Positions 44,481-55,013 of a DNA stretch of 64,000 nucleotides are shown here, piece by piece; position 1 is the first letter of the stretch, and each line of letters begins with the position of its first letter. The stretch covers positions 124,001-188,000 of the forward strand of contig JAJTTP010000032.1 in the NCBI GenBank assembly GCA_023313575.1. The letters run 5' to 3'. The translations under genes were made by a program, and so were the position numbers. The DNA comes from Eutypella sp. D-1 (taxonomy: Eukaryota; Ascomycota; Sordariomycetes; Xylariales; Diatrypaceae). The notes beneath the pieces are model-generated. The model saw nothing but the letters and a program-made list of their open reading frames with translations. It made no database searches and was not told the DNA's origin.

Positions 44481-44919
44481 CGTTGTATTAGGAACCGACC
44501 GATAGGAGATGCACACACCGTGGTGGTTCTCTAGCAGGCTGCCCTAGATTAGGAGATAGAAACTTAGCAAATCTGCGTATCCGGATAAGTATTTTTTTAA
44601 AACTGAGATGTATGATTGAGCCTGCTCATAGGCACTCGTGTAAAGTCGGCTCAAGCTCATGGTTCATTATGTAGATAATAGCTACTAATAGAAATCCAAC
44701 ATTCTACATATGTCATACAAAACTACTGAGGCACAGTAATGAGGATACACGCTGAACGATGACATCTAACCAAATACCATCGAGGATCCCGAGAGACAAA
44801 ATATCCCGACGTATAGCAACGACCACCTGGGCCGGGAATGTGAGGGCCAGTCCGGATAGCGCTCGCCATCGTTACGGTCGAGGTCCAGGGGCTTTCAGAG
44901 ACTCTCATAAGCGGACCTG
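44481..44919. other. Intergenic region
   Basis: Convergent 3' flanks of the AAA pseudogene and the next minus-strand gene. I see no gene. Confidence 0.5.
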
Positions 44920-45846
44920 CTACGAGCCGTCGCCCAGCATAACCCAGGGGTCGCCGCCGGTCGCCGAAAGCACACTCTCGGTTTCTGATTGGTCGTCGGC
45001 AAGAGATATCTCGTCTCCCAACAGTGTAAAGTGCTCCCCCTCCTCCACCTCATCGTCCGAGACCAAATCTGGAGGCTCAGCCATGGTAGGGAGGAGTTCC
45101 GACTCCGGGTCCGGGGCAAGCACCCAGCTCTCCTCGAGCTCGTAAATCACCGTCAAGGGAGTAGTATATTGGCGCGCGACTCCTTCGTCGCTCCTCCTGC
45201 GACCATAGCAGGGTGATGCCACCCTGCCATCATCATCAGCATCCTCAAGCTCATCTGCTTCCGGCGCTAACAGCCGGGCAAGGGTGAGGTCGTCGCCCAG
45301 GGAGCTGAAGGACAGATCGAGGGGCAGATCGGGATTCTCCGCCTCGAACTGGGCCTCGCGGTGTTGTCTGCGTTTCCGCCGCTTCGCCGCCGGACGCACC
45401 GAGTACAGGGGCTCCGAGTGGACGATGGTGTCGAGGTTGAAGCCGGGACCGCGCAGCTGCTCGTCGTCGTACAGGAGACCTAGCGCGTACAGGTCGTAGC
45501 TATCACCGCCGCACACATGCGAGGAGGAGGATGATGATGATACGCCCTTTCGTCGGAAGGACTCTTGCCGCACGAGCCTGGGTGTGTTGTCGCTGGGCAG
45601 CGCAAAGTTGCGGTCGGCCGCTAGATCGCGGTCATCCTCTTCCGCTAGAGGGCGCAGACTGCGTGGGGTCCGTTTCTGTTGCTTGACGTTGGTTGTTGTG
45701 GGGGAGTCTGGGGCGTGTTGTTGCTTCGCCCTAGTTCTTAGCTTGTCTGGCGACGAAGCGGATTGCAATAATCGACGAGCCCTAAGCTTTTTCTTCCTAT
45801 GAACCACCGGTTTGGGGGCCGGCCTATCGGGTGTCATGCACTTCAT
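44920..45846 (-). CDS. Acidic protein of unknown function
   Basis: Single exon. The ATG at 45846 gives 308 residues; the open frame extends further 5' only through a non-ATG codon. I recognise no domain. The N-terminal third is basic (HRKKKLRARRLLQ, KRRKRRQHRE), which suggests nuclear localisation, and the C-terminal half is strongly acidic and Ser-rich. Several short segments look conserved rather than random: YDLYALGLLYDDEQLRGPGF, LDLSFSSLGDDLTLARLL, TVIYELEESWVLAPDPES and the end DPWVMLGDGS. The pairing of WVLAPDPES with WVMLGDGS suggests two related short linear motifs. There is a TATA-like TTATATAC on the minus strand at about 45941-45934. Gene status is well supported by the long clean frame with biased composition. 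Function is unknown. Confidence 0.7.
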   Translation of the reverse strand: MKCMTPDRPAPKPVVHRKKKLRARRLLQSASSPDKLRTRAKQQHAPDSPTTTNVKQQKRTPRSLRPLAEEDDRDLAADRNFALPSDNTPRLVRQESFRRKGVSSSSSSSHVCGGDSYDLYALGLLYDDEQLRGPGFNLDTIVHSEPLYSVRPAAKRRKRRQHREAQFEAENPDLPLDLSFSSLGDDLTLARLLAPEADELEDADDDGRVASPCYGRRRSDEGVARQYTTPLTVIYELEESWVLAPDPESELLPTMAEPPDLVSDDEVEEGEHFTLLGDEISLADDQSETESVLSATGGDPWVMLGDGS

Positions 45847-46789
45847 GGTAACACCAGAAAAGAAAACAGGCTTATAATACAGACTTGGGATGGAGAAAAG
45901 GATGGCCGTGGACGGCAAGAACTAGGTAAGTCTGGGTATATAAGTAATACGACGAACTTGCCAAGACTAAACTGAGGAATTGAAGAAACAGCAGAGCATC
46001 ATAGGCACCGGGCTAGATTGGCATTGCTCGAAACGTTTATAAGTTTCCGAGACGAGGCTGATTCACTCTATGATTCACCAGTCGGGACAACCCGTGGATA
46101 TGAGTCACCCCGATGCATCCGAGCAGCTGACATAGCCACTATATAGCCACTGTAAGGTGGAAGCCTGGGGGTTGACATATCAAGTTTTAGCTGGCAACTG
46201 AGTCCCGGTATCACATAGCAGTTGTCTGAGGGGGACCCTGGGAACAATTTACTTGCAAGAAGTTATTCAAAGTTAGAATCTGCCCAAGCTGTTACAAGAT
46301 CAATACTCTCTCCATTTCACCCCGTTCACCATGAAAGAATGGAGCCAAATAGTCAAGCTAGATAACTGTGGGTAGGCCATATGTATGGGACCTGACTAAA
46401 GATACATTGTTGTATAAGGAAACACGGCCAGTCCAGGGGTATGATGAAGCCTCCAAGAGTTAGCACTTAGTTATTGCGTTATAGCAAAAGCCTGTTGCCT
46501 GCCTGGGAAGTTATGCAGATAGTTAGCGGGTTATGCACACTGGAACACTGTCAAGACTGTCAGTTGCCACAAACTACGAACAGCTGGCGCGCTACCGACA
46601 AACATTACAGTACTACTAACGTCATTTGCCTTCAATCGCCTCGTTAATTGATCAACTACGCTTAATTATTTACTTACCTAGGTACCTTCTATTGCTCGCA
46701 ACTTGCAAATATCATCGAAACCTCCCACCTACCTACACATCACACCAGATAAACCCAGACTCAACCTACCACCTACCTACTTCGCAGAA
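45847..46789. other. Divergent promoter region
   Basis: Intergenic between the acidic protein (minus) and the PRCC-domain protein (plus). A TTATATAC element at about 45934-45941 may serve the minus-strand gene. TACCTACC words occur at 46725-46780, next to the start of the plus-strand gene. Confidence 0.45.
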
Positions 46790-48118
46790 ATGGCTTTAGT
46801 AGATTACTCCGACTCCGACTCTGACTCCGAGCCCAAACCCACCATAAAACCACGACCAGCACCAGCGCCCGCCGCCGCCAATGCCAGCGGGAAGAAGCCA
46901 TTCCAGAAAGTCATCGACCGGTCGAAACCGGGGAAGATCCTCGTGAACCTGCCACAGACCTCTGACGAGAAGAAGAGTGGAGGAGTAGCCACCAACGGCG
47001 ATGCCGACGATGACCAACCCCCCGCGAAACGGGCAAGGATAGCCGGCAGCGGTCGCGGCGCCGGCGCCTTCAGCGGTTTCAACTCTTTCCTGCCGGCCCC
47101 CAAGAATATCGGCAAAAAGCCCGCCGCTACGAGCGGTAGTAGCAACAGCAGCGGCGGCAAGAGCAGCGCGCCGAGGCCGGGCGTCAATCTGAAGACGGGC
47201 GCCGCGCCGGGTTTCAGCAGGGACGCCGACGGTGGTGGTAATGGCTATGACGAGCTCGGGGGGAAGGTTGGCGGAGGCGGTGCCGATGCCGCAGAGTCGA
47301 GATACCAACAACAACAGCCATCTATACCCGCGGACCAGAAGCCCGCCGAAGAAGTCAAGCTAGTCGGCAAACCCATGATGTTCAAGCCGCTGTCAGTGTC
47401 GCGAAAACCCGCCAAGAAGAAGGCCGCGAACAAGACCGCCTCGAGGGCCACGCCCGCATCCTGGAGTACCCAGTCGTCGGCAGCGGCGACAGCATCAACG
47501 GCTACAGAACCGCAAATACCCGCGCCATCAACCAAGGCGGAGCCGCCGAAGAAGAAAGTATCGCTGTTTTCCCTGTCGAACGACCCGGACGAGGAGGAGA
47601 ACGACAACGTTGCGAGTACAGCCGACAGTGGAATCTACGAGCCCATGTTCGACCATGGTAGCGGTGGCGGAGACATCCTATCGAACGAAGACGCGCTCGC
47701 GCAATACGACGCGCAATTCGCACACCTCGCAGCGGCCGCGGCCCCGGCGCCGCCCCACGCGCAGCAACAGCCAGAATCGCTGGACGCACTAGCATCGGAC
47801 ATGAATCTCTCAGCAGCAGCGCGACGGGAACTATTCGGGCGACGGGGGGGTAACGCGGCAACGGCGGACGCCGCAGGAGGACTGGGGACGGCGCGGGTTC
47901 TCAGCTTCAACACGGACCGGGAGTACGCGCACAACGAGGCGCTGCGGGCGGCGGGGGAGCAGCAGATCTACAACCCCGTGCGCGCCATCGCGCCCGGGAA
48001 GCACAATCTGCGCCAGCTCGTCAACCAGGTCCACAACCAGCGCGACGCCCTCGAGGAGAGCTTCGCCCAGGGCAAGAGCAACAAGAACGAGGCCATGGCC
48101 CGGTATGGGTGGCGGTAA
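46790..48118 (+). CDS. PRCC-domain protein
   Basis: Single exon, 442 residues from the ATG at 46790 (MALVDYSDSDSDSEP); the in-frame extension upstream begins only at a TTG. The architecture matches the PRCC family (PRCC in humans, a spliceosome-associated, MAD2B-interacting nuclear protein): an acidic Ser/Asp start, KILVNLPQTSDEKKSGG, a Gly/Ser-rich low-complexity middle with FNSFLPAPK, VGKPMMFKPLSVSRKPAKKK, the KKKVSLFSLSNDPD motif at about 247-260, and the conserved C terminus with REYAHNEALRAAGEQQIYNP, GKHNLRQLVNQVHNQRDALE and KNEAMARYGWR. The role in fungi is inferred to be in pre-mRNA splicing. It converges on the low-complexity gene at 48614. Confidence 0.88.
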   Translation: MALVDYSDSDSDSEPKPTIKPRPAPAPAAANASGKKPFQKVIDRSKPGKILVNLPQTSDEKKSGGVATNGDADDDQPPAKRARIAGSGRGAGAFSGFNSFLPAPKNIGKKPAATSGSSNSSGGKSSAPRPGVNLKTGAAPGFSRDADGGGNGYDELGGKVGGGGADAAESRYQQQQPSIPADQKPAEEVKLVGKPMMFKPLSVSRKPAKKKAANKTASRATPASWSTQSSAAATASTATEPQIPAPSTKAEPPKKKVSLFSLSNDPDEEENDNVASTADSGIYEPMFDHGSGGGDILSNEDALAQYDAQFAHLAAAAAPAPPHAQQQPESLDALASDMNLSAAARRELFGRRGGNAATADAAGGLGTARVLSFNTDREYAHNEALRAAGEQQIYNPVRAIAPGKHNLRQLVNQVHNQRDALEESFAQGKSNKNEAMARYGWR

Positions 48119-48613
48119 AAGGCCTTGCCCCGCCACCTCCCTTTGGTCTCTCTTCCCCCTGCCATTACGGATTTAGTACGCGTTGCGACGGGCTTTTTTT
48201 CCGTAGAATTTTCAGGCGGCTCTTTCATAGCGTGGCGAGTAGCACAATCATCATCAGACCACACACACACACATACATCATTTTTGCATTAGGACAGGCG
48301 TTTCAGACAACCAATCTCTCTTGTGCGTGGTAAAAGTCCATTGTGAAAACAAAAAGTTGCTAGTAATATTAATTTCATCGCTCAACGGCTGGGGGTATAC
48401 GATATAACCTTTTATATGCAAAAAAAAAAAACCGAAAATGCAAAAGTTCGCCATACCAAGTGCACGCACGCTCGCTTCCATTCCTCCCTTCCTTCCACTA
48501 ACGCCCCCCTTCCTCCAACCCAGCTCTTCCATCCCCGTCTCGTGTCCACCAAAAAACGATTCCCCACCCCCAAAACACCCCGGATGGGGGGCAAGAAGAA
48601 GAAGAAGAAAGGC
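48119..48613. other. Convergent 3' flanks
   Basis: About 0.5 kb with no gene; a 12-base A run at 48421-48432. The open frames here are shadows or low complexity. Confidence 0.5.
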
Positions 48614-50665
48614 TCAGCAAGTCTCAACAGCAGCGATCTTTCCCCTCTTCCACGCATCGCCCGCGAACAAGAACCCCCACTCGCCGCGCGTCGTGGGCGA
48701 GATATCGTCGTAGCCGTTCGGTGTCAGGGGTCCGATGTGAGAGTGCTGGGACTCTCGGACGGCTAGCAGGCTGTAGTCGTTGTTGGTGGTTGTGGTGTCG
48801 TCTTGTAGGAGCATCGAGTCGATAGACGCCCCGCCGCCACCGCCCCAGCAGAACGCCGGCGTCGTACCCTGTGTCGGTAGCGCCGTGCGGTCTCCGTCTT
48901 CTTCTTCTTCTTCCTCGTCCTCTTCCTCTTGTATCACATCGACCTCTCCCTCTCCCTCCCCCTCCCCCTCGATCTCAGAATCGCTGTCGTCTTCGAGCGA
49001 TAAGAAACTACCGAGTTTAATCTCCGCCTCTATATCCGCCTCCGCGGCCACCACCTCCCTACTACTAACGACAGCGTCTCGACTCTTCGGGCCTTGCCGT
49101 TGCCGTTGCTGCTGCCGCCGCCGACGCTCCGTAACAACCCCCTCAATACCGTCACCACCACCACCACCACCATCATCATCGTCGTCGTCATCGCGCGCAT
49201 CCTCGATCCTCGCGCGCCGCGGTGCCGGCTTGGGTTTCGGACGCACGACCTTGGGTTTAGCGGCCGCGACGTTGGTGTTGAGTCTGAGCACGGGTGTGGT
49301 AGTAGTAGTAGTAGTCGTCGTCGTGGTGTTATTATTATTATTCTTCGGGGGCGGAGGCGGAGTAAGCGGGAGAAGGGGCGGGGTATCAGGTCTATTCTCC
49401 CTTGGAGGCGGAGACGCAGGAACAACACGGGCCTCGCGCCTCCTCTCGCGCTCCTCGCGGGACGCCGCGAACGCGCCCGTCTGATCCCGGCCGCCGTACG
49501 CCCGGCGGTACATGCGCTCGACGTCGGCGAGGGCCGCGGTGCCGGTGCCGGCGACGCCGATCCAGTCGTAGCTCCGGTGCAGGTCCGCGCGGCTTACGGG
49601 ATGCCCGCCGTTGGCGAGCACGAGGCGTCGGAGCTCGTCGACTGCGTCCTCGATGCGCGTCAGCGGGTCCGCCGCCGCCACCGCTGCGTCTGCGCCCGTC
49701 GCCGTCGCCGTCTTGCCCGGTCCCGGACCCGCTGCTATAGCGCGCGCATAGGCCGCCAGCGCCGCCTTGAACGTGTACAAGCGGTCGAGGCTAAGGAGCG
49801 TGAGGCCCTCGGACGAGAACAGCACCTCGTTCTGCAGGATAGTGCGACGGACCAGATCCGGGCCGAGCCCGCACGCCGCGGCCGGGGTGGCCTGCGGCAG
49901 GCACCACCCGGTGCTAATGCGGAATTTCCGCTCCGCCCTCGCCACCGCTGCCCGCAGCGCCTTCTCCGCGCGCTCCGGCAGCGCCGTCGCGTGGACCAGT
50001 CTGATGCCGAAGTTGGTGTTCGGGTTCCCGACGCCCCCGGACGCGGCCGAGGACGCCGTAGTCGTCGTGGCCGTTGTTGTTATTGTCGTCGTGGACGTAT
50101 TGATACTGCAGGGCGTATGCGGGGTCATAGGCGTGCGGGGTCCGGAGGAGGAGCTGAGAGGCGTGGGCGGCCACCGCCGCGGGCTGCTGCTGGCGACGGC
50201 CGGCGTGTCTGTGAGCTGGGGCGGGAAGAAGGTCGGGGTTGCCGCTGTGCTACGCGCGACGGTATCTGAGGAGGATGCGGAGGCGGACGAGGCGTACGCC
50301 GATGCCAGTGATGAGTTTGTGCCCCGCCGCACTAGCTGTCTGAGGCCCGCCACGGGGGACATGGACGCGAAGCGCGCCGCGGCGAAAGATAATGATGACG
50401 ATGACGACGATGGTGATGATGATGATAAGCCCGGGAGGTCTGGCGTGGGCGGCGGCGACGTGGGCGTGGAGGTGGGCGATACCACGGAGCCCGGGAGCTG
50501 GTAATCCCTACGCACGACGATGAGGGTGACGTGCAGCGCCTTCTTCGCCAGCCGCTTCGACACGTAGTCCAGGGCGGCGGTCAGGTGCGGCGGGAGGTTA
50601 TGGGCTTCTAGGAGGGACTCGCCTGCCTCTAGGGGCGACGATATGCGGAGTTTCGAGACGGCCAT
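48614..50665 (-). CDS. Conserved fungal protein with low-complexity expansions
   Basis: Single exon, 683 residues, ATG at 50665. I recognise no named domain, but the N terminus (KLRISSPLEAGESLLEAHNL and ALDYVSKRLAKKALHVTLIV) and a central block at about 225-390 look conserved: GIRLVHATALPERAEKALR, TGWCLPQATP, RRTILQNEVLFSSEGLTLLS, DAVDELRRLVLANGG and LHRSYDWIGVAG. That block looks like a folded domain with a winged-helix-like end. Around it are long disordered tracts of Ser, Pro, Asn-Thr, Asp-Gly and Glu repeats, encoded by imperfect trinucleotide arrays (for example about 49150-49180 and 49296-49345). The C terminus RGEWGFLFAGDAW is compact again. The opposite strand has long open frames that are shadows of this high-GC gene. 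Function is unknown; an Asp/Glu-rich nuclear or signalling regulator is a guess. Confidence 0.75.
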   Translation of the reverse strand: MAVSKLRISSPLEAGESLLEAHNLPPHLTAALDYVSKRLAKKALHVTLIVVRRDYQLPGSVVSPTSTPTSPPPTPDLPGLSSSSPSSSSSSLSFAAARFASMSPVAGLRQLVRRGTNSSLASAYASSASASSSDTVARSTAATPTFFPPQLTDTPAVASSSPRRWPPTPLSSSSGPRTPMTPHTPCSINTSTTTITTTATTTTASSAASGGVGNPNTNFGIRLVHATALPERAEKALRAAVARAERKFRISTGWCLPQATPAAACGLGPDLVRRTILQNEVLFSSEGLTLLSLDRLYTFKAALAAYARAIAAGPGPGKTATATGADAAVAAADPLTRIEDAVDELRRLVLANGGHPVSRADLHRSYDWIGVAGTGTAALADVERMYRRAYGGRDQTGAFAASREERERRREARVVPASPPPRENRPDTPPLLPLTPPPPPKNNNNNTTTTTTTTTTTPVLRLNTNVAAAKPKVVRPKPKPAPRRARIEDARDDDDDDDGGGGGGDGIEGVVTERRRRQQQRQRQGPKSRDAVVSSREVVAAEADIEAEIKLGSFLSLEDDSDSEIEGEGEGEGEVDVIQEEEDEEEEEEDGDRTALPTQGTTPAFCWGGGGGASIDSMLLQDDTTTTNNDYSLLAVRESQHSHIGPLTPNGYDDISPTTRGEWGFLFAGDAWKRGKIAAVETC

Positions 50666-53600
50666 CGTCGCTTGTGTTATGTGAAAGAATAGGATAGGAT
50701 ATATCCCGGAGGTAACCCCCGGTCCGGGTGATCACTTAGACTTCAAACGGCCCCGATCCGACACGGGCTTGGTATGTGCTTTCTATCCCAGCTAATGTTC
50801 GCTTTTACCTCGAGCAAGTGAGTAAGTAAGTATATCAGCCAACAAGGGCGACGATGATGAGGTTGACTTGCGTGTGCCGGGGGCTGGGTATGATCGGCTC
50901 GAAGATGTTTACCAAAACAAAACAAAAAATACTTTAAATGGGGAAACACAACAAACAGATATAATAGTCGGTATGTTGTTTTTTCATCCCATACATATAT
51001 ATCCATCTCGCTCCTCGTATGCCAGATCCCCGGAGATCTCAAAATAGCACTTTTCCTTTTGTTCTTTTTTCGAAAACAAGGTCGAAAGCCGATCCGTCAA
51101 GCCAGGGGTAAGCTTCCTGGTCCTTCTACATACCTAACCTATAGTACGTAGTAGAAGCTTCAGCTAGTGTGCTGTGACGAGGGCGAGCGGTCCACAAATA
51201 CTCTCTACTATGAAGTACTTTTTTTGATTCATTTTCATTTGTCTGAAGCGTTAGTTACTTCCATGTTAAGTAAAGGATTTATACATATGTAGTCCCATCC
51301 ATACCCATGACACTGGGTTTTTACAGACCTGCACCGCACCGCATTCCCCCCTCTCCTGGCCCCTGGTTCCGGGCCCTGCAGCTTGATAGAAAAAGGCTTA
51401 GGGGGGCTGGGGGTTTGGTTACTCGGCAGGGGGGAGGGCCCAGACAAAGTTGGGCGGTTAGAGAAGAGCTACTACATTAAAAAAAAAAAAGTAAACGAAG
51501 AAACCAGAACGAATGGGAACAACGGAAAACCTGAAACGAAACGAACCCCCCTGCCCACGAGATCCCTAGATGAGCCATTCTGAAACGAAACAACACATTG
51601 GATGGGCTCGTGCGATGGGCTGGGGCTGGGGCTGGTCCCGTCCGACTGGCTTGAATGGTCAAAACCCCACGGACCGCCGGCCCCCCTCCCTCCCCATCCC
51701 CTCCTCGAAAGTACCTTACCTATATACGGTGAGGCATTCTTTTTAACAATATGCGGTGTAACTCCTTCCATACTTTCCAAACCACGGCGTGGGTTTTCAT
51801 CACAGCGTGGGTGTTCTATTCATGGCCGAGCAGCTGAAGGCCCCAGAACTCTCTATCTTCACATGTGTCGGTAATTACGCGGTATGCTTCATGCCAGAGG
51901 ACTATCCAGGCAGTCCAGGTAGAGATGCATATACCTAAGTACCAAGAGGTACGTGCGGGGTGACGGGGTAGTCATCGGATGCCGGATGGGATCTTCACCA
52001 AAGAACAAATGGGGAAGGAAGGAAGAAAAAAAAAGCCCACAGGCGCTTGCTCGTGCGCTCTCCACCACACGATGTCATGATCTTCCTCCTATCTACTATC
52101 CTATCTACTATCCGTACCTACATACGTATCGTATCGTATCGTATCGTATATGCCGCTAGGAGGAACTCCATCGTTCAATGGAAAAGAGGCCTGACTAGCT
52201 TACATATTCCAATCTAACCGGGAGCCGACACGTGTGGAAAAAAGTCCCCGGAGTTGGCGCTCGCGCCGCCGCAACGAACGAACTAAATTAGACCAGTCCC
52301 GCTCCTCTCTCCTTCCTTCCTCTTCCCATCATCTCATATAGAGGAGCTATATAACCCGACCTACTCATTATTTGAAGCAACCATATAAACGACGCAGAGG
52401 ACGAACCCAAACCCAGATATACCCCGGGCCCAGGGAAGAGGGAAAAAGAAAGAATAAAGGAGATTAACCGTTCATACCTACGTACTATGCACTAAATAAT
52501 CATAGTAAGGGTTTTACGTCTGTGCTATGGTCACTGGTATGCTCGCGTTGGCGCTGTGCTGCACTGTGATAACATTGCCCAGAACTACTAACTGCCACCT
52601 ACTAACTAGCCACCACCTACTGTAGCTACACCTAGGTGGTAGGTAGTAGAGCTAAAGCTAGATGCCGTTCCCCACACGATGGAACAGATCCCAGCCCTGG
52701 AGCGGCGCCAGAAGCACGACCAATCACGGGCTGAGAACAACCCCTACTCAGTACACTACTCACCCCTCCCCGCACCCTCGGCGGCTACGGGAGGTAACCT
52801 TACCTGAGCACATACGCTTGATACGCCGTGTTATGACGCTCTTATGTAGGTACCTAGGGTAGTTCTGGTAGTGTAGTTGGTAAGGTACTTATCTAACCAA
52901 TGAAGAAGCCAGGACTAGATAACCTCGGGAACACAACCTGGGCTAAATACCTTTTTTCACGTCCCTATAGTTAACTCTCTCAATCCCCAAAAATAGCTCC
53001 CGGGAGCGCTAGGCCTTAAAGCCCGGCCGGCCTGTCCTGTCTTGCCCAGATTGCGCTAACGCCTGATACAGCCAAGGCGCTGGAATCTTGGGGGTTTCCT
53101 TTTTTTCGCGCGCTCCCCCCTTACCAGAGATGTTGCCAAAAATACCCAAAATTTTCCGATTGGACGGACGGACAACCAAACAAAGAAAAGAGAAAGAAAA
53201 TACCACATCTTATTAAGTGAGCAAGTGAGGGAGGGAGGATGTCCGATCCAATACGTCACGTCACGTCACGTCCTTATAACATTCTTCTATTCTACCTATC
53301 CATATATGTGTATTCATACACGGAGAGCCCATCCATAGTGACAGCCATCCATCCCCATCTCGCATCCGCTCTTCGTACATAGGGGAAGTCGTTGCTACTA
53401 CGTGGTGCAACCACCTAGATCAACCAAATGAATGAATGAGTGAATGACTGCGCTCAGCTAATCTACTACAGGGGCCTATATAGCTTAATCCACGCGTGGA
53501 ATGTGTTCATATTGATGCCGTTTGTAAAGAGGTTTAGATATTTCCCGCATATAGACAGCTATCTATTAGACAGCAGGGCGGTGTTAAACTCTTAAGTTGC

Positions 53601-55013
53601 ATATATCATGGATGTCCACACGCACCGTACCATCCCAGACAGGCGTTCCAGTCAGTCAAGTCCCAACGCCAACCCGTCTGTTTCATCACGGCCCGGGACG
53701 GAGTTGCTGGGGAAAAAGCAAATGTTATTGCATACCGGTACACACACACACACACACATATATATAGAACCTAAAAAATCCCAAGCCTAGCTGACGCACA
53801 TGAACACACGACCACGACCACGACCACGGCCACTGCGATGATATATCACATACACCCTCCCAAGGCCAATCTATCTACGTAAGGCGGCCCAGCAGCAGCT
53901 AATCCTCTTCCTTCATTCCTTCATATCATAATTCACCCAGCTAGAGTAATACTTGTTCATACGTATAAACACCATAAGACCCATCCATGCCATGCCATGA
54001 TAAAAAAACGACGACGGCGACGGCGACGGCGATGATAATGATTTATACTCGCAGCTAAAAGTCTACCTGTCTGCCAAAGACAAGTCAAGACAAGGCAAGG
54101 TAAGGTAAGGTAAGGCGAGGAACGTTCCACACAGGCACATACACACACACAAAGGACTTATTCAAATACCACGCACGCATGCATTCATTCATCCAGCTCC
54201 CCCTACCCCCTTTCCCCCTTCCGCTTTCCCCTCTCACTTCGCCCTTCGCCCTTCTTAGGGAAAACTCCTAATGATCCCCAGGGTTAGGGAAAGGATGAGC
54301 GGAGAGGGTGAAGAGGGAGGGGGGAAGGGAGCAAAGTCCGGTCATCTAATTGTAATTCCTCCTCTCCTCTCCTCGCCCAGTGAACCATGTACTGTAATGT
54401 AATGCACTGTAATAAACCTCGCTCTTCTTCTTCTTCTTCTTCTATACACATGAATGATGATGATGACGATGATGGATGATGAGTCAACCCAAACCAAGCC
54501 AGACCAGACCAAACCAAACGCGAAAGTTTACCATTAAAATACTACATGCATGCATGCCCTGTCCGTGTCCATCCGTATGCATTTTCTTGTTGGGGGTGGG
54601 AGGCGAGGAAAGAATAATAAACACAAACACAAAACAAAAAAATGTACAGGTTGACCACATAAGAAGGAGGGAACCCTTTCCCTTCCCTTCCCGTCTTGTC
54701 TTGTCTTGTCTTCCCCTTTCGCCTAGAAAAACTCCAGAAAACGCCATATGCCATGCATTTCGTTCGTTCATTCCATTGTCATAACCTCCTCTGAATGGGG
54801 GCGGCAGTTCCCGTCGTAAAAAAAAAGAGAGAAAAAAAGAAAAGGGTTCTTTCTCGTGATGATGCTTGCTTCATATCCGGATTCGATGCTCCAATGCACC
54901 ACTAGCCGCCGCCGTCCTGGTACTGCAATTCCTCTGCAATAGAAGCATCCTGTGATCCGTCCGTTGATGGTTTGATGATGGGGATAGTGGGGTGGAGGAG
55001 GGAGCAACGGGCT
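50666..55013. other. 4.3-kb gene desert rich in simple repeats
   Basis: I see no gene. It contains CGTAT units at 52125-52148, TACCTAC/CCTAGGTGG words at 52595-52650, (CA)n(TA)n at 53740-53766, CGACGGCGACGG units at 54010-54032, AAGGTAAGGT units at 54085-54118, a TTC run at 54427-54442 and a GATGATG run near 54453-54482. Open frames are short and driven by repeat composition. Confidence 0.55.
53740..53766. repeat. Compound microsatellite (CA)n(TA)n
   Basis: About nine CA units flow into TATATATA, the same composite as at 11631-11668. Confidence 0.9.

Noticed and set aside
49094..50269. 391-codon plus-strand open frame
   Set aside because: It lies antisense to the conserved minus-strand gene at 48614-50665. 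It is Arg-rich and repetitive, as expected from a GC-rich reverse strand.
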